A stretch of 6,869 bases of DNA from Parvibacillus sp035426385 (GCA_035426385.1 DAOLZQ010000109.1:1-6869), one strand, 5' to 3'. Shown: positions 1 through 5,982, numbered from the stretch's first letter. Program-made: numbers and translations. Notes: a model not told the origin generated them from the sequence alone.

Positions 1-928
1 CAGTAGCCGGTACTTCTACATCGTAGGTCCCGGGTTGATAGAAACTACCCTTAAATGGATACCCTGTAGGGCTACCTTCACACACACGACCCATGGCATC
101 AGCCTCTGGTTTTGGCTTAACTTCAAAGGTCCAGCATTTTTCTTTCCATACTCCATCAGAGCAGTCATTAGTACCTTTCAGACACAGTGTATGTGTACCA
201 AGTGCTAAACTATTTATATCAAGGGTAACACTCAGCACATCAGTAGCTATTTCGGTTCCATCCAATGTCCAAACATAATCAGATGCACGGCTATATCCCA
301 GTGAAGAATAAGTAGCTGTATTTCCCTTACAGACCGGATTGGGGCCTGTTAAAACATCACTGACTAACTCACCTACCGGAACACCATCAATGCCGCTATT
401 AACCCGAAACTTGATCGCACAGGTAGCCCCATTACTGCCATCTATCACCAAATAATAAGTCGCACCGACGGTAGTAGGAACCGAAATATTAAACATTATA
501 TCACCTGGAAGATCAGGCGTACAATGACAGTCGACCGGATTGAGCAGATTAGTACACTGATCATAAAGCGCCCACTGCAAGCCTGATCCCATACATTTAC
601 TTGGGCAAATGTCAATGTCCAAAAATGTACTAGTAGCGACAAATGAAAACCATATCGGATTGTTGAGAACACAAGCACCAGCAACGCAGAAGGCAGGGGG
701 CGGATTCTTAGTCGGTACATTAACTGTATTCGTACAAAAGCTATCTAAATTGCACACATAGCCTGGACCATCGCCATTAAACGCAGAATTTAACGCATCT
801 ATACATTCATAAGCCGGGTCGATGACTAAGGTATCATTACAAGGTAGTGTACACTGTGCCTCTACGGTATAATTTAAAAGGAGAACCAAGGATAAAATAG
901 GAAAAAGTCTGAGTAGCAGTTTTTTCAT
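1..928 (-). CDS. Large secreted Cys-rich / PKD-like surface protein, N-terminal part (cut by window edge)
   Basis: The frame is open from an ATG at 928 to the window edge, giving 309 residues with no stop; the C-terminus lies outside. Residues 1-24 form a signal peptide (MKK, a Leu-rich core, cleavage probably before Gln25-Cys26). Residues 26-170 form a Cys-rich domain with 13 Cys, containing NPIWFSFVATS (89-99), LQWALYDQC (117-125) and TYYLVIDG (157-164), the pattern of beta-sandwich modules at the start of many large Bacteroidota exoproteins. From about 191 an Ig/PKD-like module begins (GPNPVCKGNTATYSS, then YVWTLDGTEI); a second starts near 274 (RVCEGSP, YQPGTYDVEVPA). The protein is exported by Sec and probably carried to the surface by T9SS, but its sorting domain is not visible, so that step is inference. 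Adhesion is a plausible role and is unproven. It is not the same gene as the fragment at 6755-6869, since both read leftwards and several genes lie between. Confidence 0.88.
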   Translation of the reverse strand, partial: MKKLLLRLFPILSLVLLLNYTVEAQCTLPCNDTLVIDPAYECIDALNSAFNGDGPGYVCNLDSFCTNTVNVPTKNPPPAFCVAGACVLNNPIWFSFVATSTFLDIDICPSKCMGSGLQWALYDQCTNLLNPVDCHCTPDLPGDIMFNISVPTTVGATYYLVIDGSNGATCAIKFRVNSGIDGVPVGELVSDVLTGPNPVCKGNTATYSSLGYSRASDYVWTLDGTEIATDVLSVTLDINSLALGTHTLCLKGTNDCSDGVWKEKCWTFEVKPKPEADAMGRVCEGSPTGYPFKGSFYQPGTYDVEVPAT

Positions 929-1240
929 TATATATATTTAACTGATTGTTTGATATTTATAATTTTGATTAATTAAATTATGAGTTATGACCAAAATATA
1001 CAATTAAGTCTGCTCATGTAAAATCATTCAAATTAAGTGAAAATGATGTTACCAACAAAATATAATTTGCAGTGGTACCAATATAGAGTATTATATGATA
1101 AGAGAATGTAATTTCACTTTGTTCGTTGCCTGCTAAACCTTTTTCTTTAGAAATTGGCTATTCGTCGAAATTTTCAAAGGAAATGAATTTATAATAGTCA
1201 CCAAATGTTAGTGGTGGTAACTGTATAAATTATCGATTTT
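929..1240. other. Divergent intergenic region, 312 bp, no convincing gene
   Basis: This AT-rich gap separates the secreted protein (minus) from the small membrane protein (plus), so promoters for both should lie here. Short frames exist, such as a 22-codon one starting at 1043, but none looks protein-like. The 10-mer CCAAAATATA (991-1000; minus strand TATATTTTGG) lies 63 bp before the secreted protein's start and recurs before the GlmU-like gene. It resembles the Bacteroidetes -7 element TAnnTTTG with one extra base. A perfect plus-strand TAATTTTG at 960-967 has no -33 partner and is far from its gene. No RNA gene or terminator was seen. Confidence 0.5.
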
Positions 1241-1657
1241 ATGAAGTTTAACATTTCCAGCCTTATTGGCCTTCTTATTTTGTTGGTCTTTGGTTATTTT
1301 GCAATTAGAATTTTGAGACTCGTCTATATCGGACTATTGTTTCTTCTGCCCATTACGATTATAATTACACTAGTGGTTAGGCCGGAAATCATTCGAAATT
1401 ATTTCAGAAAATTGATCACCAAAATTAAGGCAAGTCCAGGTTCGGGTATTCTCAATACTATTTTATCTCTATTCCTATTGCCTTTTACCTCAATTTTTAT
1501 GATGGGCCAAGCTTTATTATACAAGAAGTTAGATCCCAGCAATGAAATGAATTTTGATTTACCCTCCAATCAACCTGTGCGGGAACGAAAAGATGAATTT
1601 ATTGAATTTGAAGATCTTAGCAATAGAGAGGAAAATAAGGATAGGTTAAAATTATAG
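1241..1657 (+). CDS. Small membrane protein of unknown function
   Basis: This 138-residue protein was not recognised as a named family. Residues 5-22 and 27-46 are two hydrophobic stretches separated by a short Arg-containing turn (RILR), forming a likely transmembrane hairpin. A basic stretch follows (RNYFRKLITKIK, about 52-63), then a third hydrophobic or amphipathic segment at 70-93. Residues 95-138 form a charged, probably cytoplasmic tail rich in Glu, Arg, Asp and Asn. There is no signal cleavage site, Cys motif or catalytic pattern. The ATG at 1241 is the first start before the hydrophobic segment; no Shine-Dalgarno precedes it, as is normal in Bacteroidota. Its TAG stop (1655-1657) lies past the TAA stop of the convergent methyltransferase gene. 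It is the only plus-strand gene in the left half and is probably transcribed alone. The reading frame is likely real because of its length and membrane-protein composition; the function is unknown. Confidence 0.75.
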   Translation: MKFNISSLIGLLILLVFGYFAIRILRLVYIGLLFLLPITIIITLVVRPEIIRNYFRKLITKIKASPGSGILNTILSLFLLPFTSIFMMGQALLYKKLDPSNEMNFDLPSNQPVRERKDEFIEFEDLSNREENKDRLKL

Positions 1658-2311
1658 TTTCGCCTGTAAGACCTTGTTGTAAGGTGTCTTATGATAATTT
1701 GAGTTGGTGAATACTTTATCGAAAGTCTCTTTCTTATAGCGGAGGCATTCGTCTTTCTGTTCATTTGTGATGGCCATCCAGTTGAAAAGTAGAGTTGCAC
1801 CTTGATTCATCGATTTTCGGCAATTTTCTAAAAAGTCCAACGATTTAAACTGATCTGGTATAGCATCATGGATAAAGATATCTATAATGACCATATCGAA
1901 TAGAGCTTGGTTGTTCTCGACATACTCTTCAGCATCAGCCTGTATTATTTTGACATCACTGTTCAGTCTGGGTAGGGTATATTTCTTGAATAAAGCTATT
2001 ATATTAGGGTCATATTCGACTATAGTATAGTGTGCTTGCATATTAAAGTGCTTTTCCAACATATATGGAATGCTACCTAGACCTGCCCCTAATATTAAGA
2101 TCTCCCCATGACTGTATGGTGAGAGGTCCATATTTTTAAATGATTGATAAAAATTATCATACAGGTCATCATATGAATACACAGCATATTGAGTACTCAG
2201 TCGAAAACGCCCTCTATACAATTCTACATAAAGCGGATTTCCGGAAGCATCTAAATATTTCCCTTGTGGCAGTGCAAAGAGGAAGCTGAGCAATCTTTTT
2301 ATCCTTGACAC
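1652..2311 (-). CDS. Spermidine synthase-like SAM-dependent methyltransferase fold protein
   Basis: The sequence has a Rossmann-type methyltransferase core. Numbered from the GTG at 2311 (219 residues), motif I is ILILGAGLGS (71-80), the acidic residue that would bind the SAM ribose is Glu99 in TIVEYDP, the next motif is IIQADAEEYV (122-131), and motif IV is FDMVIIDIF (138-146). The layout, with a short beta-rich N-terminus (YVELYRGRFRL) before the core, is that of spermidine synthase-like proteins. True SpeE signatures (GGGDG, and the catalytic Asp of the DxxDP region) are absent, so polyamine synthesis is not supported and the substrate is unknown. Start choice: GTG at 2311 overlaps the upstream TAG by one base (TAGTG) and puts the family-like SRIKRLLSFLF at the N-terminus. 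An in-frame TTG at 2338 would add nine residues and a 28-bp overlap; no ATG is available. It is probably cotranscribed and translationally coupled with the GlmU-like gene. Confidence 0.82.
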   Translation of the reverse strand: MSRIKRLLSFLFALPQGKYLDASGNPLYVELYRGRFRLSTQYAVYSYDDLYDNFYQSFKNMDLSPYSHGEILILGAGLGSIPYMLEKHFNMQAHYTIVEYDPNIIALFKKYTLPRLNSDVKIIQADAEEYVENNQALFDMVIIDIFIHDAIPDQFKSLDFLENCRKSMNQGATLLFNWMAITNEQKDECLRYKKETFDKVFTNSNYHKTPYNKVLQAKL

Positions 2312-3504
2312 TACTTTTGCCGGTATTTGGCGGTCCAAAAGTAAATATAACGCATTAAGCTTTCTTCTTCAGTAGACAACACCAGATGACGACGTGACAT
2401 CACTCGACGAGCAGTTTCTATCGCTTTGTCAATGCGATAGGATTCCAAGTGATCTGCTCCACCCCAACTGAATGAGGGAATGAAGGTAGGAGGAAATCCT
2501 GTACCGAAAATATTACACGAGACACCGACCGTAGTCCCCGTATTGAACATCGTATTAATGCCACACTTACTGTGATCTCCCATGATCATCCCAAGGAATT
2601 GCTGCCCTGTATCAATCTTTGATCCTTCAGGGTGGGTATGAATGCTTATCTCTCCGTAATTATTTTTGAGATTGGAGGAATTAGTATCTGCTCCCAAATT
2701 ACACCAAGAACCAATAATACTGTTCCCCAGATAACCGTCATGAGCTTTATTACTATTGTCATGAATAATTGAATTGGTTACTTCACCTCCTATTTTACAA
2801 CTTGAACCAAAAGAAGAAGCACCATATAATTTAGCGCCCATCTTGATAGTGGCACCGGCCCCAAGATACAAACCTCCTCTGATCAGCGCTCCTTCCTGTA
2901 TCTCTGCCCCGGCAGCCAGATAGACAGGTCCAGATGTGGAGTTAATAGTGGAGGCTGAAACAGATGCACCCGCTTCCATAAAGATTCGATCACCAATTAA
3001 CCGATTTGAGGCATCTATCGGAACTGATTCCCGTCCCCTTGTCATCAAATCAAAGTCGAATTCCAACACTTGGCTGTTTAATAAATAAAAATCCCACACC
3101 TGATTTATCTTAACTATAGGAATATTCCCAGGCAAAGAAATGGACTCAAATTTTTCAGAATTCAGCAATTCATTCTTAGGTGAAAAATTTGAAAAATCAG
3201 CACCCGATACCGCCAATAATACCCCTTGATGGTAAATAACCCGACCGGGAGGTAAAGTCATTAGAAAATCTAACAAGTCTCTGTCAGGTAGCAAACTACC
3301 ATTGATTAACAAATCTCCTGTAATAGAAGCTATCGGGAACAATTCCCGCAAGTAATCACGAGCCATTACCTGAACCTCCGAATTTGAAAGCCGAGCCCAC
3401 TTCTGTCTGATGGTACCTATCCCAATCAGAGTTTCACAAACCGGCCTGGTAAGAGTAAGCGGTAGCAGCGCGTCGTGTTCCGGCCCGTCAAATAATGTGA
3501 TCAT
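2311..3504 (-). CDS. GlmU-like putative sugar-nucleotide transferase (Bacteroidetes-type, left-handed beta-helix)
   Basis: This 397-residue protein matches the GlmU-related family known from Bacteroidetes (TIGR03991 type), thought to stand in for classical GlmU, which makes UDP-N-acetylglucosamine for peptidoglycan and glycolipids. The N-terminal part (1-165) begins with the family mark ALLPLTLTRPV (12-22) and GIGTIRQKW (28-36), and lacks the GxGTRM loop of standard nucleotidyltransferases. From about 170 to 345 it has hexapeptide repeats of a left-handed beta-helix (GDRIFMEAGA, GPVYLAAGAEI, GLYLGAGATI). KAHDGYLGNS (253-262) followed by NLGADTNSSNLKNNYG (269-284) corresponds to the acetyltransferase active-site region of GlmU, with His255 the likely catalytic His. 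Residues 346-397 form a helical tail. Cytosolic. The ATG at 3504 is directly followed by the conserved N-terminus. A possible promoter lies just upstream and the L31 terminator insulates it from the gene before. Whether it performs both GlmU reactions is inference. Confidence 0.9.
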   Translation of the reverse strand: MITLFDGPEHDALLPLTLTRPVCETLIGIGTIRQKWARLSNSEVQVMARDYLRELFPIASITGDLLINGSLLPDRDLLDFLMTLPPGRVIYHQGVLLAVSGADFSNFSPKNELLNSEKFESISLPGNIPIVKINQVWDFYLLNSQVLEFDFDLMTRGRESVPIDASNRLIGDRIFMEAGASVSASTINSTSGPVYLAAGAEIQEGALIRGGLYLGAGATIKMGAKLYGASSFGSSCKIGGEVTNSIIHDNSNKAHDGYLGNSIIGSWCNLGADTNSSNLKNNYGEISIHTHPEGSKIDTGQQFLGMIMGDHSKCGINTMFNTGTTVGVSCNIFGTGFPPTFIPSFSWGGADHLESYRIDKAIETARRVMSRRHLVLSTEEESLMRYIYFWTAKYRQK

Positions 3505-3520
3505 AGTGACAATTATCCTT

Positions 3521-3528
3521 CAAAAATA
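3521..3528 (-). promoter_or_regulatory. Possible -7 element for the GlmU-like gene
   Basis: The minus strand reads TATTTTTG, a full match to the Bacteroidetes -7 consensus TAnnTTTG, 17 bp before the ATG. This is nearly the same distance as for the well-supported rpmE2 promoter. No TTG or TTTG is found 19-21 bp further upstream, and such an octamer is expected several times by chance in DNA of this composition, so the call is weak. Confidence 0.3.
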
Positions 3529-3639
3529 CAAATAACGTGAATAGGGATTGTAATCTAAACAGACATCTATTTTTTGTCACCAAAATATAATGACTCTAGG
3601 AGTTCATAGCATGAAAAGGTAAATGCTTTGAGCTGAAGT

Positions 3640-3671
3640 AAAAAAGGCGATATCTGATGACATCGCCTTTT
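3640..3671 (-). terminator. Intrinsic terminator after rpmE2
   Basis: A 10-bp perfect stem, AAAAGGCGAT (3642-3651) pairing with ATCGCCTTTT (3662-3671), encloses a 10-nt loop in which TC and GA can pair further. On the minus strand it is followed by a run of six T. It begins 22 bp past the L31 stop codon and lies between L31 and the GlmU-like gene, so it should stop rpmE2 transcription and separate the two units. Confidence 0.85.
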
Positions 3672-3692
3672 CTCCTTGAATTCAAGGTGTCT

Positions 3693-3950
3693 TTATTTTT
3701 TACCGAAATTGGCAAATTTCTTATTGAATTTATCAATTCTACCCGCAGTATCTACAAACTTCATCTTACCTGTGAAGAAGGGATGCGAAAAAGCAGATAT
3801 CTCTAGTTTATATAAAGGATATTCATTTCCATCTTCCCACATCATGGTCTCTCTGGTATTGACACACGACTGTGTAAGGAAGGCCTCATCTGTAGAAATG
3901 TCCTTGAAAATAACTTTTCTATACTTAGTAGGATGGATATCTTTCTTCAT
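3693..3950 (-). CDS. rpmE2: 50S ribosomal protein L31, type B
   Basis: This complete 85-residue L31 is of the type B (zinc-independent) form. It carries the typical start MKKDIHPTKYRKVIFKD, the central SCVNTRETMMWEDGNEYPLYKLEIS region, and the end SHPFFTGKMKFVDTAGRIDKFNKKF. L31 sits on the large ribosomal subunit and bridges it to the small one. Type A proteins bind zinc with four Cys; here only Cys29 is present, so no zinc site exists. In Bacteroidota the type B form is commonly the normal L31, so low-zinc control should not be assumed. The ATG at 3950 starts the conserved N-terminus. It is preceded by a strong Bacteroidetes-type promoter with a very short leader and followed by a strong terminator, so it is probably a single-gene transcript. 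Confidence 0.97.
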   Translation of the reverse strand: MKKDIHPTKYRKVIFKDISTDEAFLTQSCVNTRETMMWEDGNEYPLYKLEISAFSHPFFTGKMKFVDTAGRIDKFNKKFANFGKK

Positions 3951-3953
3951 TGC

Positions 3954-4076
3954 TTAGATTTTAGGGTGCAAAAGTAAACATCTTTCTTGGAATTTCCAAC
4001 CCTCCTTGTCAAATAAATTTAATCTGTTTCCAAATTCGAAGATCATATAGTTACTAAAGCCAAGATTGTGGCGCAT
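3954..4076 (-). CDS. Possible 40-codon leader ORF upstream of rpmE2
   Basis: An ATG at 4076 opens a 40-residue frame starting MRHNLGFSNYMIFEFGN and ending LLLHPKI. Its TAA stop lies 3 nt before the rpmE2 ATG and in the same frame. AAAGGAGA (4081-4088) stands 4 nt before the ATG, a good Shine-Dalgarno in a window that has almost none elsewhere. Against it, the rpmE2 promoter lies inside the frame, a frame this long is not rare by chance, and no family is recognised. It could be a leader peptide translated on read-through transcripts, or a chance ORF; chance is more likely. Confidence 0.2.
   Translation of the reverse strand: MRHNLGFSNYMIFEFGNRLNLFDKEGWKFQERCLLLHPKI
3969..3999 (-). promoter_or_regulatory. 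Bacteroidetes-type promoter of rpmE2
   Basis: The minus strand reads TTG (3997-3999), a spacer of exactly 20 bp, then TACTTTTG (3969-3976). This fits the primary sigma consensus of Bacteroidetes (TTG/TTTG, 19-21 bp, TAnnTTTG). The -7 element ends 19 bp before the ATG, so transcription should start about a dozen bases upstream of it, leaving a very short leader. It is the clearest promoter in the window. Confidence 0.75.
3987..3999. repeat. Inverted repeat TTGGAA-T-TTCCAA over the rpmE2 -33 element
   Basis: A perfect 6+1+6 inverted repeat covers the -33 TTG and part of the promoter spacer, where a repressor would block polymerase. Repeats of this size occur by chance in a window of this length, so only its position makes it a candidate operator. 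Confidence 0.3.
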
Positions 4077-4106
4077 AAAGTCTCCTTTAAAAAGTAGAAT
4101 TAAAAG

Positions 4107-4895
4107 CTAAGTTCCACCATAGTTTCCTTGATCATTTTGCTCTCTTTGTCGCCTTTCCATTTCTATTTGCTGCCATTTTCTTCTTTCTATTTCCATTTGT
4201 TCCTCTTGTCGGCGATCCAACTCTTTTTGCCACTTTGTCTTTTCAAATATATCAGGTTCAAAGAAATGCTGCTTCGACTCCGGAGAGGGTGTGCCAAAAT
4301 TCGGTTTTGACTTCTCATTAGAGCGAATGATGTTCTTACGGAAGAGCCAAGCTACTACTACTCCCGCCACTGCGCCCAATAAGTGGCTCTCCCAGGATAT
4401 ATTTCTGGCCAAAATATCGGCTGTAGGTAAGATTCCTGCTGCCATACCACTATACATCATCAAGACAAGTAATGACAGTACTATAGAGATGAGATTTCGA
4501 ACGAAGATACCTGTAAAGAATAAAAAGGTTACCAATGCATACACCACACCACTGATGCCTATATGATACACTTCTCGACTAAATAGCCACACTAAGACCC
4601 CTGTGAGTAAATAGTTTGATAAAAAAATACCCCAAAAGTTCTTCTTATAGAAAAAGTGAATCAAAAATACAGTTACCATCAGCGGCGGCAGATTAGAGAA
4701 CAAATGTCCCCAACTACCGTGAATCAAGGGGCTCAATATAATACCTTTCAAGCCCGAGACATGCCTGGCATAAATCCCTAGAACTCCTAAATCAATACCA
4801 GTCACAAATTCAAACAAAAAGACAATGAAAGGAATAGAAGCCAGCTTGAGCGTAAATGCCAAACTACTAGTTAATTGTTTTTTTTCCTGATCCAT
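4107..4895 (-). CDS. Rhomboid family intramembrane serine protease with charged C-terminal tail
   Basis: This 262-residue protein has a six-helix rhomboid core (about 12-186) and a soluble tail. The catalytic marks are all present: HGSWGHLFSN (59-68) with the HxxxN pair His64/Asn68 of the oxyanion region, GISG (113-116) with nucleophile Ser115, and SHLLGAVAG (170-178) with catalytic His171. It should be an active protease cutting transmembrane segments of other inner-membrane proteins; the substrate is unknown. Residues 190-262 form a cytoplasmic tail. Its later part (218-253) is rich in Glu, Gln and Arg, with a roughly 10-residue repeat around RRQEEQMEIE, RRKWQQIEME and RRQREQ, and is probably helical. 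The ATG at 4895 comes 4 bp after the stop of the acidic protein gene, so the two are an operon and likely translationally coupled. No strong terminator follows. Confidence 0.92.
   Translation of the reverse strand: MDQEKKQLTSSLAFTLKLASIPFIVFLFEFVTGIDLGVLGIYARHVSGLKGIILSPLIHGSWGHLFSNLPPLMVTVFLIHFFYKKNFWGIFLSNYLLTGVLVWLFSREVYHIGISGVVYALVTFLFFTGIFVRNLISIVLSLLVLMMYSGMAAGILPTADILARNISWESHLLGAVAGVVVAWLFRKNIIRSNEKSKPNFGTPSPESKQHFFEPDIFEKTKWQKELDRRQEEQMEIERRKWQQIEMERRQREQNDQGNYGGT
4125..4214 (-). repeat. Imperfect 30-bp tandem repeat in the rhomboid tail
   Basis: Three copies of a unit of about ten codons encode residues 228-255: RRQEEQMEIE, RRKWQQIEME and RRQREQND. Arg-Arg pairs recur exactly every 10 residues (228, 238, 248). 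The DNA shows it too: TTTCCATTTCTATTTG (from 4153) and TTTCTATTTCCATTTG (from 4183) on the plus strand are near-copies. It probably arose by slippage and may vary between strains. Confidence 0.6.
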
Positions 4896-4899
4896 CTGC

Positions 4900-5982
4900 T
4901 CAAGATTTTACGAATAATCGCTTTACTTGAAGGATAAACTCACTAGCTCTCTTATATCTTGCTACCTCATTCCATTCATACCGCGGGATAATTTGTGCGG
5001 ATAAATATGATTTTGCTTCTTCAAAACTGGTGAGTTTATTGATTGTAATCAAGGCCTCCTCAAAAGCCTTACCATCATCCTCAAACAGATACTTAATTAT
5101 TAACATCTTATCATTCAGACCCCAGGCTTTTCTAATATCATCCAGTGGACTTAGACCTAAAAAATCAACCAACCCGGTGGGATGTTTATCTCGGAATAGT
5201 TCATCGATGGAGGAGTAGTCAGCTGATTTGCTCTGAGTCTTTTCCTGAAGGGAATAGATGGGAGTAAGTACGGGCGGCTCGTCAGAGGTTAGAACCCTTT
5301 CCACAGGCATATCTTTGGTTTCCGGTATGTGATTACTAACCGTATTATCGGATAACTCTAGTATCTCTGTAGTAGGAACCTCAGTTGTTTCATTGAAAGC
5401 ATCTGACATTTGACTACTTTCTATATTTTTCGGTTTTTCTGAAATTTCAGTAATAGAGTCAGGAGCCTCTATGAGGGTTTCATTCTGGCTAGTCTCCTCT
5501 GGAGCAATGATGGGGATTACTGTGGATTCTTCTACAAAATCAGGTACTTCAAGAATTCTCTCTGTTTCTTCTTTACTGGGTAAGGACTCCCTTTGAGAAG
5601 GTAATTCACTCAATGATTGAAAATTTCTGTCAGCTGTTTTATTCATATCTGATATTTCAGAAGTTTCTTTACCATAGGATTCAGTTTCAACATTCAGTTG
5701 CTCTGGTACTTCTTGAGTTGAATTCGCCGATTGCATTGGAGAAGCAATGTTAGGTACAGAATCATGTGTCTCTGCTTCAAAGGAAGTGACTCTAATATCC
5801 TCTGTTCTAGCTGAAGCCGAAGACAGATCTTCTGTAGCTGTCTCTATATCTTTTATAGTGGAATATAAGATTCTTACATATCCAAGCAATGAATCTATTT
5901 CAAGCTCATGAGCCGGATCCCTTAATTGTGATAAACCAATTTTAATTTTTTCTGTAAACTGAATAGCTTTCTCTTTGCTCAT
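4900..5982 (-). CDS. Acidic, largely disordered protein with conserved C-terminal helical domain, function unknown
   Basis: This 360-residue protein has three parts. Residues 1-50 are predicted helical (KAIQFTEKIKIGL, LEIDSLLGYVRILYSTIKD). Residues 55-255 form a long linker rich in Glu, Ser, Thr and Pro, with few aromatic or basic residues, surely disordered. Residues 256-360 are a compact domain: DELF, then DIRKAWGLNDKMLIIKYLFEDD (about 282-303), FEEALITINKLTSFEEAKSYL, a Trp at 337, and a basic end (SEFILQVKRLF). This C-terminal pattern (INDR/LNDK..I..LF.(G/D)D....AL..IN...SFEEA) is familiar from unnamed Bacteroidota proteins; I know of no assigned function. There is no signal peptide or membrane segment, so it is cytoplasmic. 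It is the first gene of an operon with the rhomboid protease and divergent from tdk. The two ends could be binding modules joined by a tether, which is inference. The ATG at 5982 has no Shine-Dalgarno. Confidence 0.85.
   Translation of the reverse strand: MSKEKAIQFTEKIKIGLSQLRDPAHELEIDSLLGYVRILYSTIKDIETATEDLSSASARTEDIRVTSFEAETHDSVPNIASPMQSANSTQEVPEQLNVETESYGKETSEISDMNKTADRNFQSLSELPSQRESLPSKEETERILEVPDFVEESTVIPIIAPEETSQNETLIEAPDSITEISEKPKNIESSQMSDAFNETTEVPTTEILELSDNTVSNHIPETKDMPVERVLTSDEPPVLTPIYSLQEKTQSKSADYSSIDELFRDKHPTGLVDFLGLSPLDDIRKAWGLNDKMLIIKYLFEDDGKAFEEALITINKLTSFEEAKSYLSAQIIPRYEWNEVARYKRASEFILQVKRLFVKS

Noticed and set aside
93..278. Plus-strand open frame of 61 codons
   Set aside because: It lies opposite the well-supported secreted protein and has no family-like features.
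496..720. Minus-strand open frame of 74 codons
   Set aside because: It is in another frame of the same strand inside the secreted protein gene, whose Cys-rich domain is clearly coding.
1043..1111. 22-codon plus-strand frame in the left intergenic region
   Set aside because: It is too short, has no ribosome binding site and no similarity I recognise.
1199..1216. Small hairpin CACCA...TGGTG before the 1241 gene
   Set aside because: Five base pairs with an 8-nt loop is within chance expectation and no riboswitch-like structure surrounds it.
1570..1800. Minus-strand open frame of 76 codons
   Set aside because: It crosses the junction of two supported genes in a different frame and has no recognisable features.
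3600..3660. 19-codon minus-strand frame starting MSSDIAFF with AAGGAG upstream
   Set aside because: Its start lies inside the rpmE2 terminator hairpin, so it would not normally be transcribed.
3676..3957. Plus-strand open frame of 93 codons
   Set aside because: It is antisense to rpmE2, which is unmistakable and has its own promoter and terminator.
4001..4007. AAGGAGG on the minus strand, a perfect Shine-Dalgarno
   Set aside because: It lies about 50 nt before the L31 ATG and upstream of the predicted transcription start; the nearest ATG (3981) opens only a six-codon frame.
4128..4566. Two plus-strand open frames of 60 and 91 codons
   Set aside because: Both are antisense to the rhomboid gene, whose catalytic motifs are intact.
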